A stretch of DNA of 64,000 nt, from the NCBI GenBank assembly GCA_030770535.1, contig JASVEC010000057.1, positions 1-64,000 on the forward strand, in the 5' to 3' direction. Below the pieces are notes generated by a model that was not told the DNA's origin, made no database searches, and saw nothing but the letters and a program-made list of their open reading frames with translations. The translations under genes were made by a program, and so were the position numbers. This document shows, in pieces, positions 1 through 11,526 of the stretch (its first letter is position 1; the number at the start of each line of letters is the position of its first letter). The stretch is from Batkoa obscura. Lineage: Eukaryota > Entomophthoromycota > Entomophthoromycetes > Entomophthorales > Batkoaceae.

Positions 1-522
1 TTAACCCTAACCCTAACCCTAACCCTAACCCTAACCCTAACCCTAACCCTAACCCTAACCCTAACCCTAACCCTAACCCTAACCCTAACCCTAACCCTAA
101 CCCTAACCCTAACCCTAACCCTAACCCTAACCCTAACCCTAACCCTAACCCTAACCCTAACCCTAACCCTAACCCTAACCCTAACCCTCCTAACCCTAAC
201 CCTAACCCTAACCCTAACCCTAACCCTAACCCTAACCCTAACCCTAACCCTAACCCTAACCCTAACCCTAACCCTAACCCTAACCCTAACCCTAACCCTA
301 ACCCTAACCCTAACCCTAACCCTAACCCTAACCCTAACCCTAACCCTAACCCTAACCCTAACCCTAACCCTAACCCTAACCCTAACCCTAACCCTAACCC
401 TAACCCTAACCCTAACCCTAACCCTAACCCTAACCCTAACCCTAACCCTAACCCTAACCCTAACCCTAACCCTAACCCTAACCCTAACCCTAACCCTAAC
501 CCTAACCCTAACCCTAACCCTA
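1..522 (-). repeat. Telomere, (CCCTAA)n, left chromosome end
   Basis: About 86 tandem CCCTAA units run from the first base, so the G-rich strand (TTAGGG)n reads leftward toward the chromosome end. One aberrant unit (CCCTCCTAA) sits near 185-193; all other units look perfect. The array stops abruptly at 522 and passes into unique AT-rich DNA. TTAGGG is the usual repeat of many fungi and of animals. It shows that this window is a true chromosome terminus. Confidence 0.98.
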
Positions 523-605
523 TCCAATTTATACTCCTGAGATAACCTCAATATTTATTCCAAATCTGATACTTAATACCTGTTATAACTTTGTATTTCA
601 ATTGT

Positions 606-833
606 TTTTTCTAATATTTATCACTTTTCTAATATTTATCACTTTTCTAATATTTATCACTTTTCTAATATTTATCACTTTTCTAATATTTATCACTTTT
701 CTAATATTTATCACTTTTCTAATATTTATCACTTTTCTAATATTTATCACTTTTCTAATATTTATCACTTTTCTAATATTTATCACTTTTCTAATATTTA
801 TCACTTTTCTAATATTTATCACTTTTCTAATAT
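606..833. repeat. Subtelomeric 18-bp minisatellite
   Basis: Between 12 and 13 near-identical copies of an 18-bp unit (TTTATCACTTTTCTAATA) lie about 80 bp inside the telomere. Because 18 is a multiple of three, both strands stay open and give artificial repeat peptides; these are not genes. The role is unknown; such blocks are common beside telomeres. Confidence 0.95.
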
Positions 834-1054
834 TCTTTTTGTATTTTAACTATTCTTATTCTGTTTTGACTATTTTAATCTACTTTTGCTCTTATTATGA
901 TTATAATCCAGTCTTCAGTCTTAAATACTCATTAATTTTATTTATCCCTAATTCTAAAAATTACTCAAAAAATATCTTGAAAAAACATTGTTAAAAAGTT
1001 TTATATTTTTAATAATTTTCCAAATATCCAAACAAAACACTCAAAATTATATAT

Positions 1055-1153
1055 GAGGATCTTTTTTTTTGCTTTCATTACTTTCCCACTTTTTAAGCCC
1101 TATTTGAACAGAAACATTGTTACTAAAATTCTTAAACAAAAAAATACATCCCC
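1055..1153 (+). mobile_element. GGGG-end MITE, copy 1
   Basis: First of about 39 related elements of roughly 100 bp in this window. The family reads GGGGGTGTTTTTTTGGCTTC at the left, has a conserved core around TTAAGCGCTATTTGAGCGG, and ends CAAAAATACATCCCC, the inverse of GGGGATGTATTTTTG. Flanks are almost always ATAT. It has no coding capacity. In this report + means the element begins with the TTGGCTTCATTA side. This copy has a slightly decayed left end. Confidence 0.85.
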
Positions 1154-1305
1154 ATATATAATATCTATATAATTTAAGTCAAATACACTATACTTATTAT
1201 TAAAATTTTGATTTATTAATATTATATATATCAAATTTTATATTCATTTTGTATCATTAGTTGAAAAGTTCTATAACTTAACACATTTATTACTATAAAA
1301 CTATC

Positions 1306-1761
1306 TGAAATCTGGTACTCACTGGTTGAACTTAAAAGCAACTTTTGCTTAATTGACCAGTCGTAAGTCGAAACGTCTTACTTTATCTAACTAAGATAGA
1401 CTTGAATTATGAAAAATACCACATAATATGCTATAGTCTATCTAAAACAAATAGCACAGATAATACTACTGTAAAATATATCTAAAATATTATCAGAAAG
1501 ATCTAGTCCATTTATTAAACCCACGACATTACGGAATAATTCAATTGAAAAACCTCAAGTTGTCATGTTGAACAATCTCTTTTATACTCCGATAAGTATA
1601 GATATCAAAACGAGACCATAATATTCTTTGGAATGAAGATAGAAATTCTCATACCAAATTAAAATAAGACCATGGATTGATTGTCTCTAAACTCGAGAAC
1701 ACAACAGTTCAAGTAATTACTATTTTATAACTAATCATGGATCTAACAAAGCGATATTTCC
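1306..1761 (-). mobile_element. Solo-LTR-like element A (about 460 bp)
   Basis: Old, diverged member of a 460-bp dispersed family. The family has short inverted termini TGTGAAAT and ATTTCACA (TG...CA), and a TATAAAAG box when read in the orientation given here. No internal retroelement region accompanies it, so it looks like a solo LTR. Five copies occur in the window (here and near 5117, 5966, 6853 and 26212). Confidence 0.6.
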
Positions 1762-2615
1762 CATTTTTTAATTCTAATTTTCTATTTTTAATTTTTAATT
1801 TTTAATTTTTGATTTTTGATTTTTAATTTTTAATCCTAGTTAAAAATCTTATAAATTATAAAACTTGTTATTACAAAATTATTAATAAAATGACTTGAAT
1901 ATTCATTATAAAAACAATACCCAACAATCATTACAGAAAGATTTTAAAATTAACACTATTTTTATATTTTAAAGTTGTTTTTATTTGTTTTTTTTATTTT
2001 GGGCTATTTTTGATGATATGATAATTATAAGCTAATCTTTAATACTGTATTTATTACTTTTATTAACTTTATCTAATTTTAATATTAATTTTATTAATTT
2101 TTATAGTAAATGTTTTTTATTTAACTTTTTGATTTTTATTTTGATTAAATAATTTTATTTGACAACTTTAGGTTTTAGATTAATTAGTACTTTTTGATTT
2201 TACTATAATTTTTAATTTTAGATTGCTTAGTTTCTAATTTAAACATTTTATTTTTAAGTTATTTGAATTTAAATTTTATTTGCAATTTTATATTCTAAAT
2301 TTGTTTCATTTTTCAGTTTTAAGTTGGCTTTGGCAAAGTTCAAATTATAACTTTTATAATAGATTCAAAAAAAGTGCAATAAATTTAATAAGTTTTTAAT
2401 CTTACTATAAATTAATAAAAGTTATTTCGTAATAAACTATTATTTTATTTAGTTTTTTAAAGCTTGATTTTAGCATTTTAATTTAAAGTAATAATTTTTA
2501 TTACTTATTTATATAAAAATGTAGTTTTTACTCAGAGATTTTACTAACAATTTTTTATTTAAATAGTATTTAAAGAATGACAAAAATGATAAGCCTAAAA
2601 AAAGCATTCTTATAT
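1762..2615. other. AT-rich spacer without genes
   Basis: No open frame of note. The stretch 1768-1836 is a slipped TTTTTAATT/TTTTTGATT simple repeat. The rest is unique AT-rich DNA in which I see nothing else. Confidence 0.6.
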
Positions 2616-2713
2616 GGGGATGTATTTTTGTGCTTAAGAACTTTACTAATAAATTTTCCACTCAAATAGCGCTTAAAAAATCGAAAAAATAATGAAATCA
2701 AAAAAAACACTCC
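2616..2713 (-). mobile_element. GGGG-end MITE, copy 2
   Basis: Full-length copy flanked by ATAT on both sides; reads GGGGATGTATTTTTG first, so it is inverted relative to copy 1. Confidence 0.85.
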
Positions 2714-3600
2714 CATATAGTATTATTTATTTTTTTAGTTATTTATAAGAATAGATAGCTTCTTATTTAATATTAGATAATTTGATTATAAAAAACATGT
2801 ATAAAATCCAGATTTAATAAAATAAAAATCTTTTAGTGTTTAATTTTATAATAAAGAATACCAAAAATAGCTATTTAAGTTTTGGCTAAAACATAAGAGG
2901 TTGTCTAAATTAGTTTCATTATTTTATCCAATTTTTGAAAAATTTTGTATTTTAAAAACTTTACTTAAAATCCTATAAAATAAAAGTACTCAAACACAGT
3001 TATAAATCATTCTATTGTAGTTTATACTGCAAGTTAGAGGAATTTCTACTAGATCTTAAATACATATCCTTATAAAACTTTATAACTCTAATTCGAACTA
3101 TATCGCTTTTTTTTGATGTATCAGATATTGAATAACAATGTAGTTTATTGCTATGTTTAATAATGTGCAAATACTTCTTAATGCCTTGCATCTCTATTAT
3201 TCTTTTTGTATTTTTGTTTCTTTCATACTTTTTAAAAATTATATCTGTTTTCCCATTATCAACAGTCGAGTTATTAATTTTATTACGTTCACAAATAAAA
3301 GCCTCAAATCTTGAAATTAGTTGATTGATATTTTTTATTTTACCTAATACTTCAAAACTGCTTTTCCATCTTGAAAGGTTTCCGAAATGTCCATCAACTA
3401 TACTTTTTCCATGATACTCAGCAAAAAAATTAAGATCAATATTTAAACTACTCTTTATTTTATAAATTTCTTTAAGCATATAATATAGGAACTCTTGGGA
3501 TCCAACATGATTTTCTGTATCTGCCCATATATTAATTTTTCTAAACTTTTTAAATAAAAGCTCTGTAGAGATTAAATCAACTAAACAATTTCCTGCATAT

Positions 3601-3698
3601 GGGGATATGTTTTTGTATTTGAGAATTTTACTAACAACTTTTCCACTCAAATAGCGCTTAGGAAATGGAAAAATAATGAAATCAAAAAAAACATCTCC
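3601..3698 (-). mobile_element. GGGG-end MITE, copy 3
   Basis: Inserted in the T1 transposase gene. It abuts copy 4 head to head, the two sharing one ATAT between their ends. Confidence 0.85.
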
Positions 3699-3702
3699 AT
3701 AT

Positions 3703-3801
3703 GGGGGTGTATTTTTTGGTTCCATAATTTTTTCCATTTTTTAAACGCTATTCGAGCGGAGGGATTATTATTAAAATTATTAAGCAAAAAAATACATCCC
3801 T
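3703..3801 (+). mobile_element. GGGG-end MITE, copy 4
   Basis: Second half of a tandem MITE pair with copy 3. Removing both restores the continuity seen at the equivalent place in copy T-B near 26000 (CTCTATATACTGAATC). Confidence 0.85.
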
Positions 3802-4288
3802 ACATGCTGAATCATGATTCAATATTTCAGATAAATAATCAAAGTAAACTTTGTCTATTGTTTTATCATCTTTTAAATATAAAACACCAAAGCCTAATAC
3901 TGATATAGCTTGTTCATTACAATCATCTAAATTTATTGAATCTGGTCTTGTTTCTATTTCCATGTTTTGCTTAAATCTAAAATTATTATACAATTTCTAT
4001 TATTTAATTTTTTAATAATTTCATTAAATATGTTTTTTTGAGTATCAACACAGAATTTATGTAATTTGTATAGTTTTTCATTGAAAATTTCTTCTATCTC
4101 TGCTTTGTTTTTTATTGCTATATTTATTTTATTTTCAAATAACTTTTTTCTAATTGTATACTGGGCATATATATTACATAAATCTGTTTTTCTTGCTGGA
4201 TTTTTGAAATTACTTGGTATATATTTAAAAATGTTGACCTAGCTACTACTTTGCTTTATATTTTAGATCGTTAAAATGTTTACTATAT

Positions 4289-4387
4289 GGGGGTGTTTTT
4301 TTTGGCTTCATTACTTTTTCCATCTTTTAAGCACTATTTGAGCGAAAAAATCGTTAATAAAATTCTTAAACGCAAAAAAATATCGCC
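4289..4387 (+). mobile_element. GGGG-end MITE, copy 5
   Basis: Inserted in T1. The same site is unoccupied in T2 near 42260-42290 (TTTACTATATATCATTC), which fixes the insertion at an ATAT/TATA sequence. Confidence 0.85.
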
Positions 4388-4419
4388 ATATACTATTCTT
4401 CTAGTTTTATTTAATATAT

Positions 4420-4517
4420 GGGGATGTGTTTTTATGTTTAAGAATTTCACTAACAAAATTTGCGCTCAAATAGTGCTTAAAAAATGAAAAAAGTAATGAA
4501 GTCAAAAAAACATCCCC
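4420..4517 (-). mobile_element. GGGG-end MITE, copy 6
   Basis: Inserted in T1, 32 bp from copy 5, into the run of AT dinucleotides that is empty in T2 near 42294-42306. Confidence 0.85.
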
Positions 4518-5116
4518 ATATGTTATCCGATGAATATCTATTGTCATCATTTTTTATTAAATCTTGATGAAATAGTTGAATCATTTAGTAAATTTTGTAT
4601 AATAGTTTCAATTTGGTCATCTTTAATTTTTTTGGTATCTTAATAATAGGTTGTAATGTTGATATTTTATTATTATTACTTATTTTTGAATAACCATGTT
4701 GATTTCTGTTTATATTAAACCCAAAACTTTTATATTCATCAAAACGATATACTGAAGCTGTAGTTGACAATAATGCTACTTGTTGATTTTTATTTCCTGT
4801 TTCCCTTAAAGCACTAATTTTATACATTGGTTGATCAAGTTTATTATTATCGATAGTAAACTTTGATAATATATCTTTTCTTTGTTTCGTTTTATTACAA
4901 AACTCCATAAACTTTGGGTTGTTATAGGTAGCTCTTAAAATTGATATAAGTGAATTATAATGTTTAGATTGTATGCTCCTTCCTATTGTATTAAAATTCT
5001 CAAAAATTCCATTTTGAAGTTTATTTATGAAAGTTTGCATTTTATTTTTATTTCAACAAAAAATAAAGTCAAACAACTTTGCTTATATAATTGTATAGTT
5101 ATATATTATTTATCTA

Positions 5117-5578
5117 TGTAAAACATCGCTTTGTCAGCTCCATGGTTAATTATACCATAATTATCACTTAAGTTGCTGTGTTCTCAAATTCAGAGACAAT
5201 TAATTACATGGTCTTAGTTTGATTTGCTATCAGAATTTCTAGCCTCATCCCAAAGAATATTATCTTATTTTGATATATATACTTGTTGGAGTATAAAAGA
5301 GATTCTAGAACATAACAACTCAAGACTTTTTTAACTGAATTATTCCCTGATATCTCGTATACTTAGTAAAGCCACTAAATCTTTTTGATAATATCTTATA
5401 TAGATTTTACAGTAATATTGTCTATTCTATTTGTCTTATATAGTCTGTATCCTATTGCGTGCTATTCTTCATAATCCAAGTCTACCTTGGTCACATAAAT
5501 TAAGACCTTTGGACTTATAGTGTAGTCAACCCAGCAATAGCTATTTTTGACCCCAATCACTGAGTACCAGATTTCGCA
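5117..5578 (+). mobile_element. Solo-LTR-like element B
   Basis: Full-length 462-bp copy, from TGTAAAAC to ATTTCGCA, with the GAGTATAAAAGAG box near 5290. It truncates transposon T1 at its right side. No flanking retroelement genes. Confidence 0.7.
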
Positions 5579-5777
5579 ATTTATTTATTATTAAATTATC
5601 TGAATATAACTATTATAATACAAATTTATTATAAATATAGAAGCCACTATTTCCGAAATTGTTATGTTTTAGTTAAAAATCATTTTATTTCACTATTTAT
5701 TTTTATTTTTATTTTTATTATACTTGTTTTTATTATCTCATTATACAATTGAATCTTAAACTCCAAATTATGTATAT

Positions 5778-5865
5778 GGAGGTGTTTTTTTGGCTTCATT
5801 ACTTTTTCCGTCTTTTAAACGCTATTTAAGCGGAGAGATTGTTAGCAAAATTCTTAAACATAAAA
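5778..5865 (+). mobile_element. GGGG-end MITE, copy 7 (right end lost)
   Basis: Matches the family from the left end through the TTCTTAAACATAAAA segment, then stops before the terminal CATCCCC. Confidence 0.75.
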
Positions 5866-5965
5866 TTAGCTTAAATCCACTTTATATACTGTTTTACATA
5901 ACTTTATGCTATTATCTAAGCAGTTGAAGTATTATCGAGCCAGCTGTCTAGAAGTTAATGTATCT

Positions 5966-6432
5966 TTCGAAATCTTGTACTCAGTGGTTGAAGTCAAAAA
6001 CAGTTCTTGCTTGATTGAGTAGTCCCAAGTCGAAAGCCCTTAGTTCATGTAATTAAAATCCATTTTAATTACGAAGAACAGCACGCAATAGGCTATGAAC
6101 TATGTAAGACAAATAGAATAGACAATACTACTGCAAAATCTATGTAAAATACTATCAGAAAGGTTTACTGGCTTTATTAAAGGCAAAATATCAAGAAATA
6201 ATTCAATTAAAAAGCCTTGAGTTACTGTGTTTTAAAATCTCTTTTATATTATAGTCTAACAAGTATAGATATCAAAATAGGGGAGATAACATCCTTCCGA
6301 ATTACGTGGCAGAAATTCTTATAACAAATCGAAATAAAAGACTCAAGATTGATTGTGCCTGGACTTGAAAACACAACTTAAGTAAGTGTTATGTTATACT
6401 TAATCATAAAGCTGATAAAGCAGTATTTCACT
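5966..6432 (-). mobile_element. Solo-LTR-like element C
   Basis: Diverged full-length copy of the 460-bp family in inverted orientation. It lies between MITE copies 7 and 8. Confidence 0.65.
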
Positions 6433-6455
6433 ATTGTAATTTTTATTAAACATAT

Positions 6456-6553
6456 GGGGGTGTTTTTTTGACTTCATTATTTTTTCCATTTTTTAAGTGC
6501 TATTTGAGCGGAAAAATTGTTAGTAAAATTGTTAAACACAAAAATACATCCCC
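6456..6553 (+). mobile_element. GGGG-end MITE, copy 8
   Basis: Well-preserved full-length copy flanked by CATAT and ATGTAT. Confidence 0.85.
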
Positions 6554-6798
6554 ATGTATATTTAAAGTTTTATTTTTAATAAAACAAAAGTGACTTAATC
6601 TATTTATCAATTTTAATTATATTAAAAAACTCTTTTTAAATTATACTTAAAAAATGATAAGAGTGATAAAAATAATATAAACAATAAAACTAGAAAACAT
6701 ACCTTTATATGCTTATGTTTAATAAAAATAGATGGTATTTATAATTAAAAAACAGAAATTTTTAAAATATTATGCTATTTTTACTTTGGACTTTATAT

Positions 6799-6852
6799 GC
6801 GGATATATTTTTTTGTTTAAGGATTTTACTAACAATCTTTCTGCTTAAATAG
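6799..6852 (-). mobile_element. GGGG-end MITE, copy 9 (truncated)
   Basis: Only the first half is present; the sequence changes into solo-LTR-like element D at AAATAG/TGTGAAAT. Confidence 0.75.
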
Positions 6853-7314
6853 TGTGAAATCTGGCACTCAGTGATTGGAGTCAAAAACAACTATTACCTG
6901 GCTGACTACATTGTAAATCGAAAGGTCTTAGTTTATGTGGCTAAGATAGACTTGAATTGTGAAGAATAGGGAGTAATAGGCTATGGACTATGTAGGACAA
7001 ATAGAATAGACAATATTACTGTAAAATCTATATAAGATATTATCAAAAAGATTTAGTGGCTTTACTAAGTATACGAGATATCAGGGAATAATTCAGTTAA
7101 AAAAGTCTTGAGTTGTTATGTTCTAGAATCTCTTTTATACTCCAACAAGTATATATATCAAAATAAGATAATATTCTTTGGGATGAGGCTAGAAATTCTG
7201 ATAGCAAATCAAACTAAGACCATGTAATTAATTGTCTCTGAATTTGAGAACACAGCAACTTAAGTGATAATTATGGTATAATTAACCATGGAGCTGACAA
7301 AGCGATATTTTACA
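6853..7314 (-). mobile_element. Solo-LTR-like element D
   Basis: 462 bp running from TGTGAAAT to ATTTTACA. No clear target-site duplication: the two flanks differ, which suggests loss or recombination of one side. Confidence 0.7.
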
Positions 7315-7344
7315 ATATGATTCTTCTAATTTCATTTAATATAT

Positions 7345-7436
7345 GGGGATGTATTTTTTTGCTTAACAGCTTTACTAGCAATCTCTCTGCTCAAATAGCG
7401 CTTAAAGAATGTGAAAGTTATAAAACCAAAAAATAG
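7345..7436 (-). mobile_element. GGGG-end MITE, copy 10 (decayed right end)
   Basis: Family match from GGGGATGTATTTTTTTG through the core; the far end is degenerate just before the 5S array. Confidence 0.75.
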
Positions 7437-7504
7437 CGTTATGATTTATATATTAAACATAAAGCAATTTATTGACTTTATAGTAGAGTCACCTATTTTT
7501 GTCC

Positions 7505-7585
7505 CAGATCAGCGCAGTTAAGCAAAGTACAGCATATTTAGTACTATAGTGGGAGACCATATGGGAATAGTATGTACTGTTGTTT
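7505..7585 (+). pseudogene. 5'-truncated 5S rRNA gene
   Basis: Identical to the full copies from CAGATCAGCGCAGTTAAGC onward but lacks the first 38 or so bases, so helix I cannot form. It marks the telomere-side boundary of the array. Confidence 0.93.
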
Positions 7586-8029
7586 TTGTTTTGGAATACT
7601 ATAAACTATAAAGCTAGCAAGTTGATTTTTTATATAAATACTTAATCTGAAAATGATTTAAAAAGCTTTAGATATATCAAAAATGTTATTTAACTTGTTA
7701 AAATTAGTTATAAACATTAGTAGAATCTAAATAACATGAAAAAATTTCAAGTGTAATATTGAAATGACTGTTTTTATTAAAAGTTTTAGTTTTTTAGAAG
7801 TAAGATATATATTGAAAAAATAGTGAAAGGATAGTAAAAAAATGATAAAAGATAAAATAATAACAAGATATTATAACTATATTTATTAGAAAGTTAAAAA
7901 TGAGAAATCCTTATTAAAAAGTTCAAAAAGTTGAAAGAATTTTGTTGAGGGAATTTTGTTGAAGAATTTTGTTGAAAATTTTATTCAAAATAATTAAAGT
8001 TATATAGTTCCCACCTTGTTATAATATTG

Positions 8030-8148
8030 TACAACGGTCATATGACTTTGAAAACACCGCTTCTCGTCAGATCAGCGCAGTTAAGCAAAGTACAGCATAT
8101 TTAGTACTATAGTGGGAGACCATATGGGAATAGTATGTACTGTTGTTT
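8030..8148 (+). rRNA. 5S rRNA: 5S ribosomal RNA, array copy 1
   Basis: About 119 nt. It aligns along its whole length with fungal 5S rRNA: the ACAAC start pairs with the GTTGT end (helix I), GGTCATA follows, then CACCGCTTCTCGTCAGATC, the A-box region AGTTAAGC, and the C-box-like AGTGGGAGACCATATGGGAA. A run of T residues right after the gene is a typical RNA polymerase III terminator. The exact mature ends may differ by one or two bases. Confidence 0.97.
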
Positions 8149-8592
8149 TTGTTTTGGAATACTATAAACTATAAAGCTAGCAAGTTGATTTTTTATATAA
8201 ATACTTAATCTGAAAATGATTTAAAAAGCTTTAGATATATCAAAAATGTTATTTAACTTGTTAAAATTAGTTATAAACATTAGTAGAATCTAAATAACAT
8301 GAAAAAATTTCAAGTGTAATATTGAAATGACTGTTTTTATTAAAAGTTTTAGTTTTTTAGAAGTAAGATATATATTGAAAAAATAGTGAAAGGATAGTAA
8401 AAAAATGATAAAAGATAAAATAATAACAAGATATTATAACTATATTTATTAGAAAGTTAAAAATGAGAAATCCTTATTAAAAAGTTCAAAAAGTTGAAAG
8501 AATTTTGTTGAGGGAATTTTGTTGAAGAATTTTGTTGAAAATTTTATTCAAAATAATTAAAGTTATATAGTTCCCACCTTGTTATAATATTG

Positions 8593-8711
8593 TACAACGG
8601 TCATATGACTTTGAAAACACCGCTTCTCGTCAGATCAGCGCAGTTAAGCAAAGTACAGCATATTTAGTACTATAGTGGGAGACCATATGGGAATAGTATG
8701 TACTGTTGTTT
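8593..8711 (+). rRNA. 5S rRNA: 5S ribosomal RNA, array copy 2
   Basis: Same sequence as copy 1; T-rich terminator follows. Confidence 0.97.
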
Positions 8712-9155
8712 TTGTTTTGGAATACTATAAACTATAAAGCTAGCAAGTTGATTTTTTATATAAATACTTAATCTGAAAATGATTTAAAAAGCTTTAGATA
8801 TATCAAAAATGTTATTTAACTTGTTAAAATTAGTTATAAACATTAGTAGAATCTAAATAACATGAAAAAATTTCAAGTGTAATATTGAAATGACTGTTTT
8901 TATTAAAAGTTTTAGTTTTTTAGAAGTAAGATATATATTGAAAAAATAGTGAAAGGATAGTAAAAAAATGATAAAAGATAAAATAATAACAAGATATTAT
9001 AACTATATTTATTAGAAAGTTAAAAATGAGAAATCCTTATTAAAAAGTTCAAAAAGTTGAAAGAATTTTGTTGAGGGAATTTTGTTGAAGAATTTTGTTG
9101 AAAATTTTATTCAAAATAATTAAAGTTATATAGTTCCCACCTTGTTATAATATTG

Positions 9156-9274
9156 TACAACGGTCATATGACTTTGAAAACACCGCTTCTCGTCAGATCA
9201 GCGCAGTTAAGCAAAGTACAGCATATTTAGTACTATAGTGGGAGACCATATGGGAATAGTATGTACTGTTGTTT
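9156..9274 (+). rRNA. 5S rRNA: 5S ribosomal RNA, array copy 3
   Basis: Same sequence as copy 1. Confidence 0.97.
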
Positions 9275-9718
9275 TTGTTTTGGAATACTATAAACTATAA
9301 AGCTAGCAAGTTGATTTTTTATATAAATACTTAATCTGAAAATGATTTAAAAAGCTTTAGATATATCAAAAATGTTATTTAACTTGTTAAAATTAGTTAT
9401 AAACATTAGTAGAATCTAAATAACATGAAAAAATTTCAAGTGTAATATTGAAATGACTGTTTTTATTAAAAGTTTTAGTTTTTTAGAAGTAAGATATATA
9501 TTGAAAAAATAGTGAAAGGATAGTAAAAAAATGATAAAAGATAAAATAATAACAAGATATTATAACTATATTTATTAGAAAGTTAAAAATGAGAAATCCT
9601 TATTAAAAAGTTCAAAAAGTTGAAAGAATTTTGTTGAGGGAATTTTGTTGAAGAATTTTGTTGAAAATTTTATTCAAAATAATTAAAGTTATATAGTTCC
9701 CACCTTGTTATAATATTG

Positions 9719-9837
9719 TACAACGGTCATATGACTTTGAAAACACCGCTTCTCGTCAGATCAGCGCAGTTAAGCAAAGTACAGCATATTTAGTACTATA
9801 GTGGGAGACCATATGGGAATAGTATGTACTGTTGTTT
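9719..9837 (+). rRNA. 5S rRNA: 5S ribosomal RNA, array copy 4
   Basis: Same sequence as copy 1. Confidence 0.97.
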
Positions 9838-10281
9838 TTGTTTTGGAATACTATAAACTATAAAGCTAGCAAGTTGATTTTTTATATAAATACTTAATCT
9901 GAAAATGATTTAAAAAGCTTTAGATATATCAAAAATGTTATTTAACTTGTTAAAATTAGTTATAAACATTAGTAGAATCTAAATAACATGAAAAAATTTC
10001 AAGTGTAATATTGAAATGACTGTTTTTATTAAAAGTTTTAGTTTTTTAGAAGTAAGATATATATTGAAAAAATAGTGAAAGGATAGTAAAAAAATGATAA
10101 AAGATAAAATAATAACAAGATATTATAACTATATTTATTAGAAAGTTAAAAATGAGAAATCCTTATTAAAAAGTTCAAAAAGTTGAAAGAATTTTGTTGA
10201 GGGAATTTTGTTGAAGAATTTTGTTGAAAATTTTATTCAAAATAATTAAAGTTATATAGTTCCCACCTTGTTATAATATTG

Positions 10282-10400
10282 TACAACGGTCATATGACTT
10301 TGAAAACACCGCTTCTCGTCAGATCAGCGCAGTTAAGCAAAGTACAGCATATTTAGTACTATAGTGGGAGACCATATGGGAATAGTATGTACTGTTGTTT
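10282..10400 (+). rRNA. 5S rRNA: 5S ribosomal RNA, array copy 5
   Basis: Same sequence as copy 1. Confidence 0.97.
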
Positions 10401-10844
10401 TTGTTTTGGAATACTATAAACTATAAAGCTAGCAAGTTGATTTTTTATATAAATACTTAATCTGAAAATGATTTAAAAAGCTTTAGATATATCAAAAATG
10501 TTATTTAACTTGTTAAAATTAGTTATAAACATTAGTAGAATCTAAATAACATGAAAAAATTTCAAGTGTAATATTGAAATGACTGTTTTTATTAAAAGTT
10601 TTAGTTTTTTAGAAGTAAGATATATATTGAAAAAATAGTGAAAGGATAGTAAAAAAATGATAAAAGATAAAATAATAACAAGATATTATAACTATATTTA
10701 TTAGAAAGTTAAAAATGAGAAATCCTTATTAAAAAGTTCAAAAAGTTGAAAGAATTTTGTTGAGGGAATTTTGTTGAAGAATTTTGTTGAAAATTTTATT
10801 CAAAATAATTAAAGTTATATAGTTCCCACCTTGTTATAATATTG

Positions 10845-10963
10845 TACAACGGTCATATGACTTTGAAAACACCGCTTCTCGTCAGATCAGCGCAGTTAAG
10901 CAAAGTACAGCATATTTAGTACTATAGTGGGAGACCATATGGGAATAGTATGTACTGTTGTTT
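10845..10963 (+). rRNA. 5S rRNA: 5S ribosomal RNA, array copy 6
   Basis: Same sequence as copy 1. Confidence 0.97.
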
Positions 10964-11407
10964 TTGTTTTGGAATACTATAAACTATAAAGCTAGCAAGT
11001 TGATTTTTTATATAAATACTTAATCTGAAAATGATTTAAAAAGCTTTAGATATATCAAAAATGTTATTTAACTTGTTAAAATTAGTTATAAACATTAGTA
11101 GAATCTAAATAACATGAAAAAATTTCAAGTGTAATATTGAAATGACTGTTTTTATTAAAAGTTTTAGTTTTTTAGAAGTAAGATATATATTGAAAAAATA
11201 GTGAAAGGATAGTAAAAAAATGATAAAAGATAAAATAATAACAAGATATTATAACTATATTTATTAGAAAGTTAAAAATGAGAAATCCTTATTAAAAAGT
11301 TCAAAAAGTTGAAAGAATTTTGTTGAGGGAATTTTGTTGAAGAATTTTGTTGAAAATTTTATTCAAAATAATTAAAGTTATATAGTTCCCACCTTGTTAT
11401 AATATTG

Positions 11408-11526
11408 TACAACGGTCATATGACTTTGAAAACACCGCTTCTCGTCAGATCAGCGCAGTTAAGCAAAGTACAGCATATTTAGTACTATAGTGGGAGACCA
11501 TATGGGAATAGTATGTACTGTTGTTT
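11408..11526 (+). rRNA. 5S rRNA: 5S ribosomal RNA, array copy 7
   Basis: Same sequence as copy 1. Confidence 0.97.

Larger units (their letters stand above)
3012..5040 (-). pseudogene. DDE-like transposase pseudogene of copy T1
   Basis: The N-terminal 151 residues (4585-5040) are open, starting MQTFINKLQNGIFENF. The middle carries a short Cys-x2-Cys stretch (CNIC, or its decayed form) and the LDxxKQN motif. The C-terminal part (3012-3600) is open and contains INIWADTENH, then NFFAEYHGKSIVDGHFG. The spaced Asp, Asp and His-Gly-Lys-Ser-x-Val-Asp-Gly pattern recalls DDE-type transposase cores, and in my recollection animal proteins of the cc8K15.2-like group; that assignment is inference. Four MITE insertions and stops between them break the frame. 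Sister copies in this window share the same residues. Confidence 0.65.
2897..5116 (-). mobile_element. GGGG-TIR DNA transposon, copy T1 (broken)
   Basis: The left terminal inverted repeat begins at 2897 (GAGGTTGTCTAAATTAGTTT). The interior carries a complete but disrupted transposase on the minus strand, from the N-terminus at 5040 to the C-terminal region near 3012. The right end is missing because solo-LTR-like element B begins at 5117. Four MITEs (3601-3698, 3703-3801, 4289-4387, 4420-4517) are inserted in the gene. By comparison with copy T2 (40408-43134) an intact element would be about 2.7 kb or less. Confidence 0.75.

Noticed and set aside
606-833. CRISPR-like array
   Set aside because: Units are directly adjacent without variable spacers, and the window is clearly eukaryotic.
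598-994. Long repetitive open frames on both strands over the minisatellite
   Set aside because: An 18-bp unit keeps any stop-free frame open; the peptides are pure repeats with no gene context.
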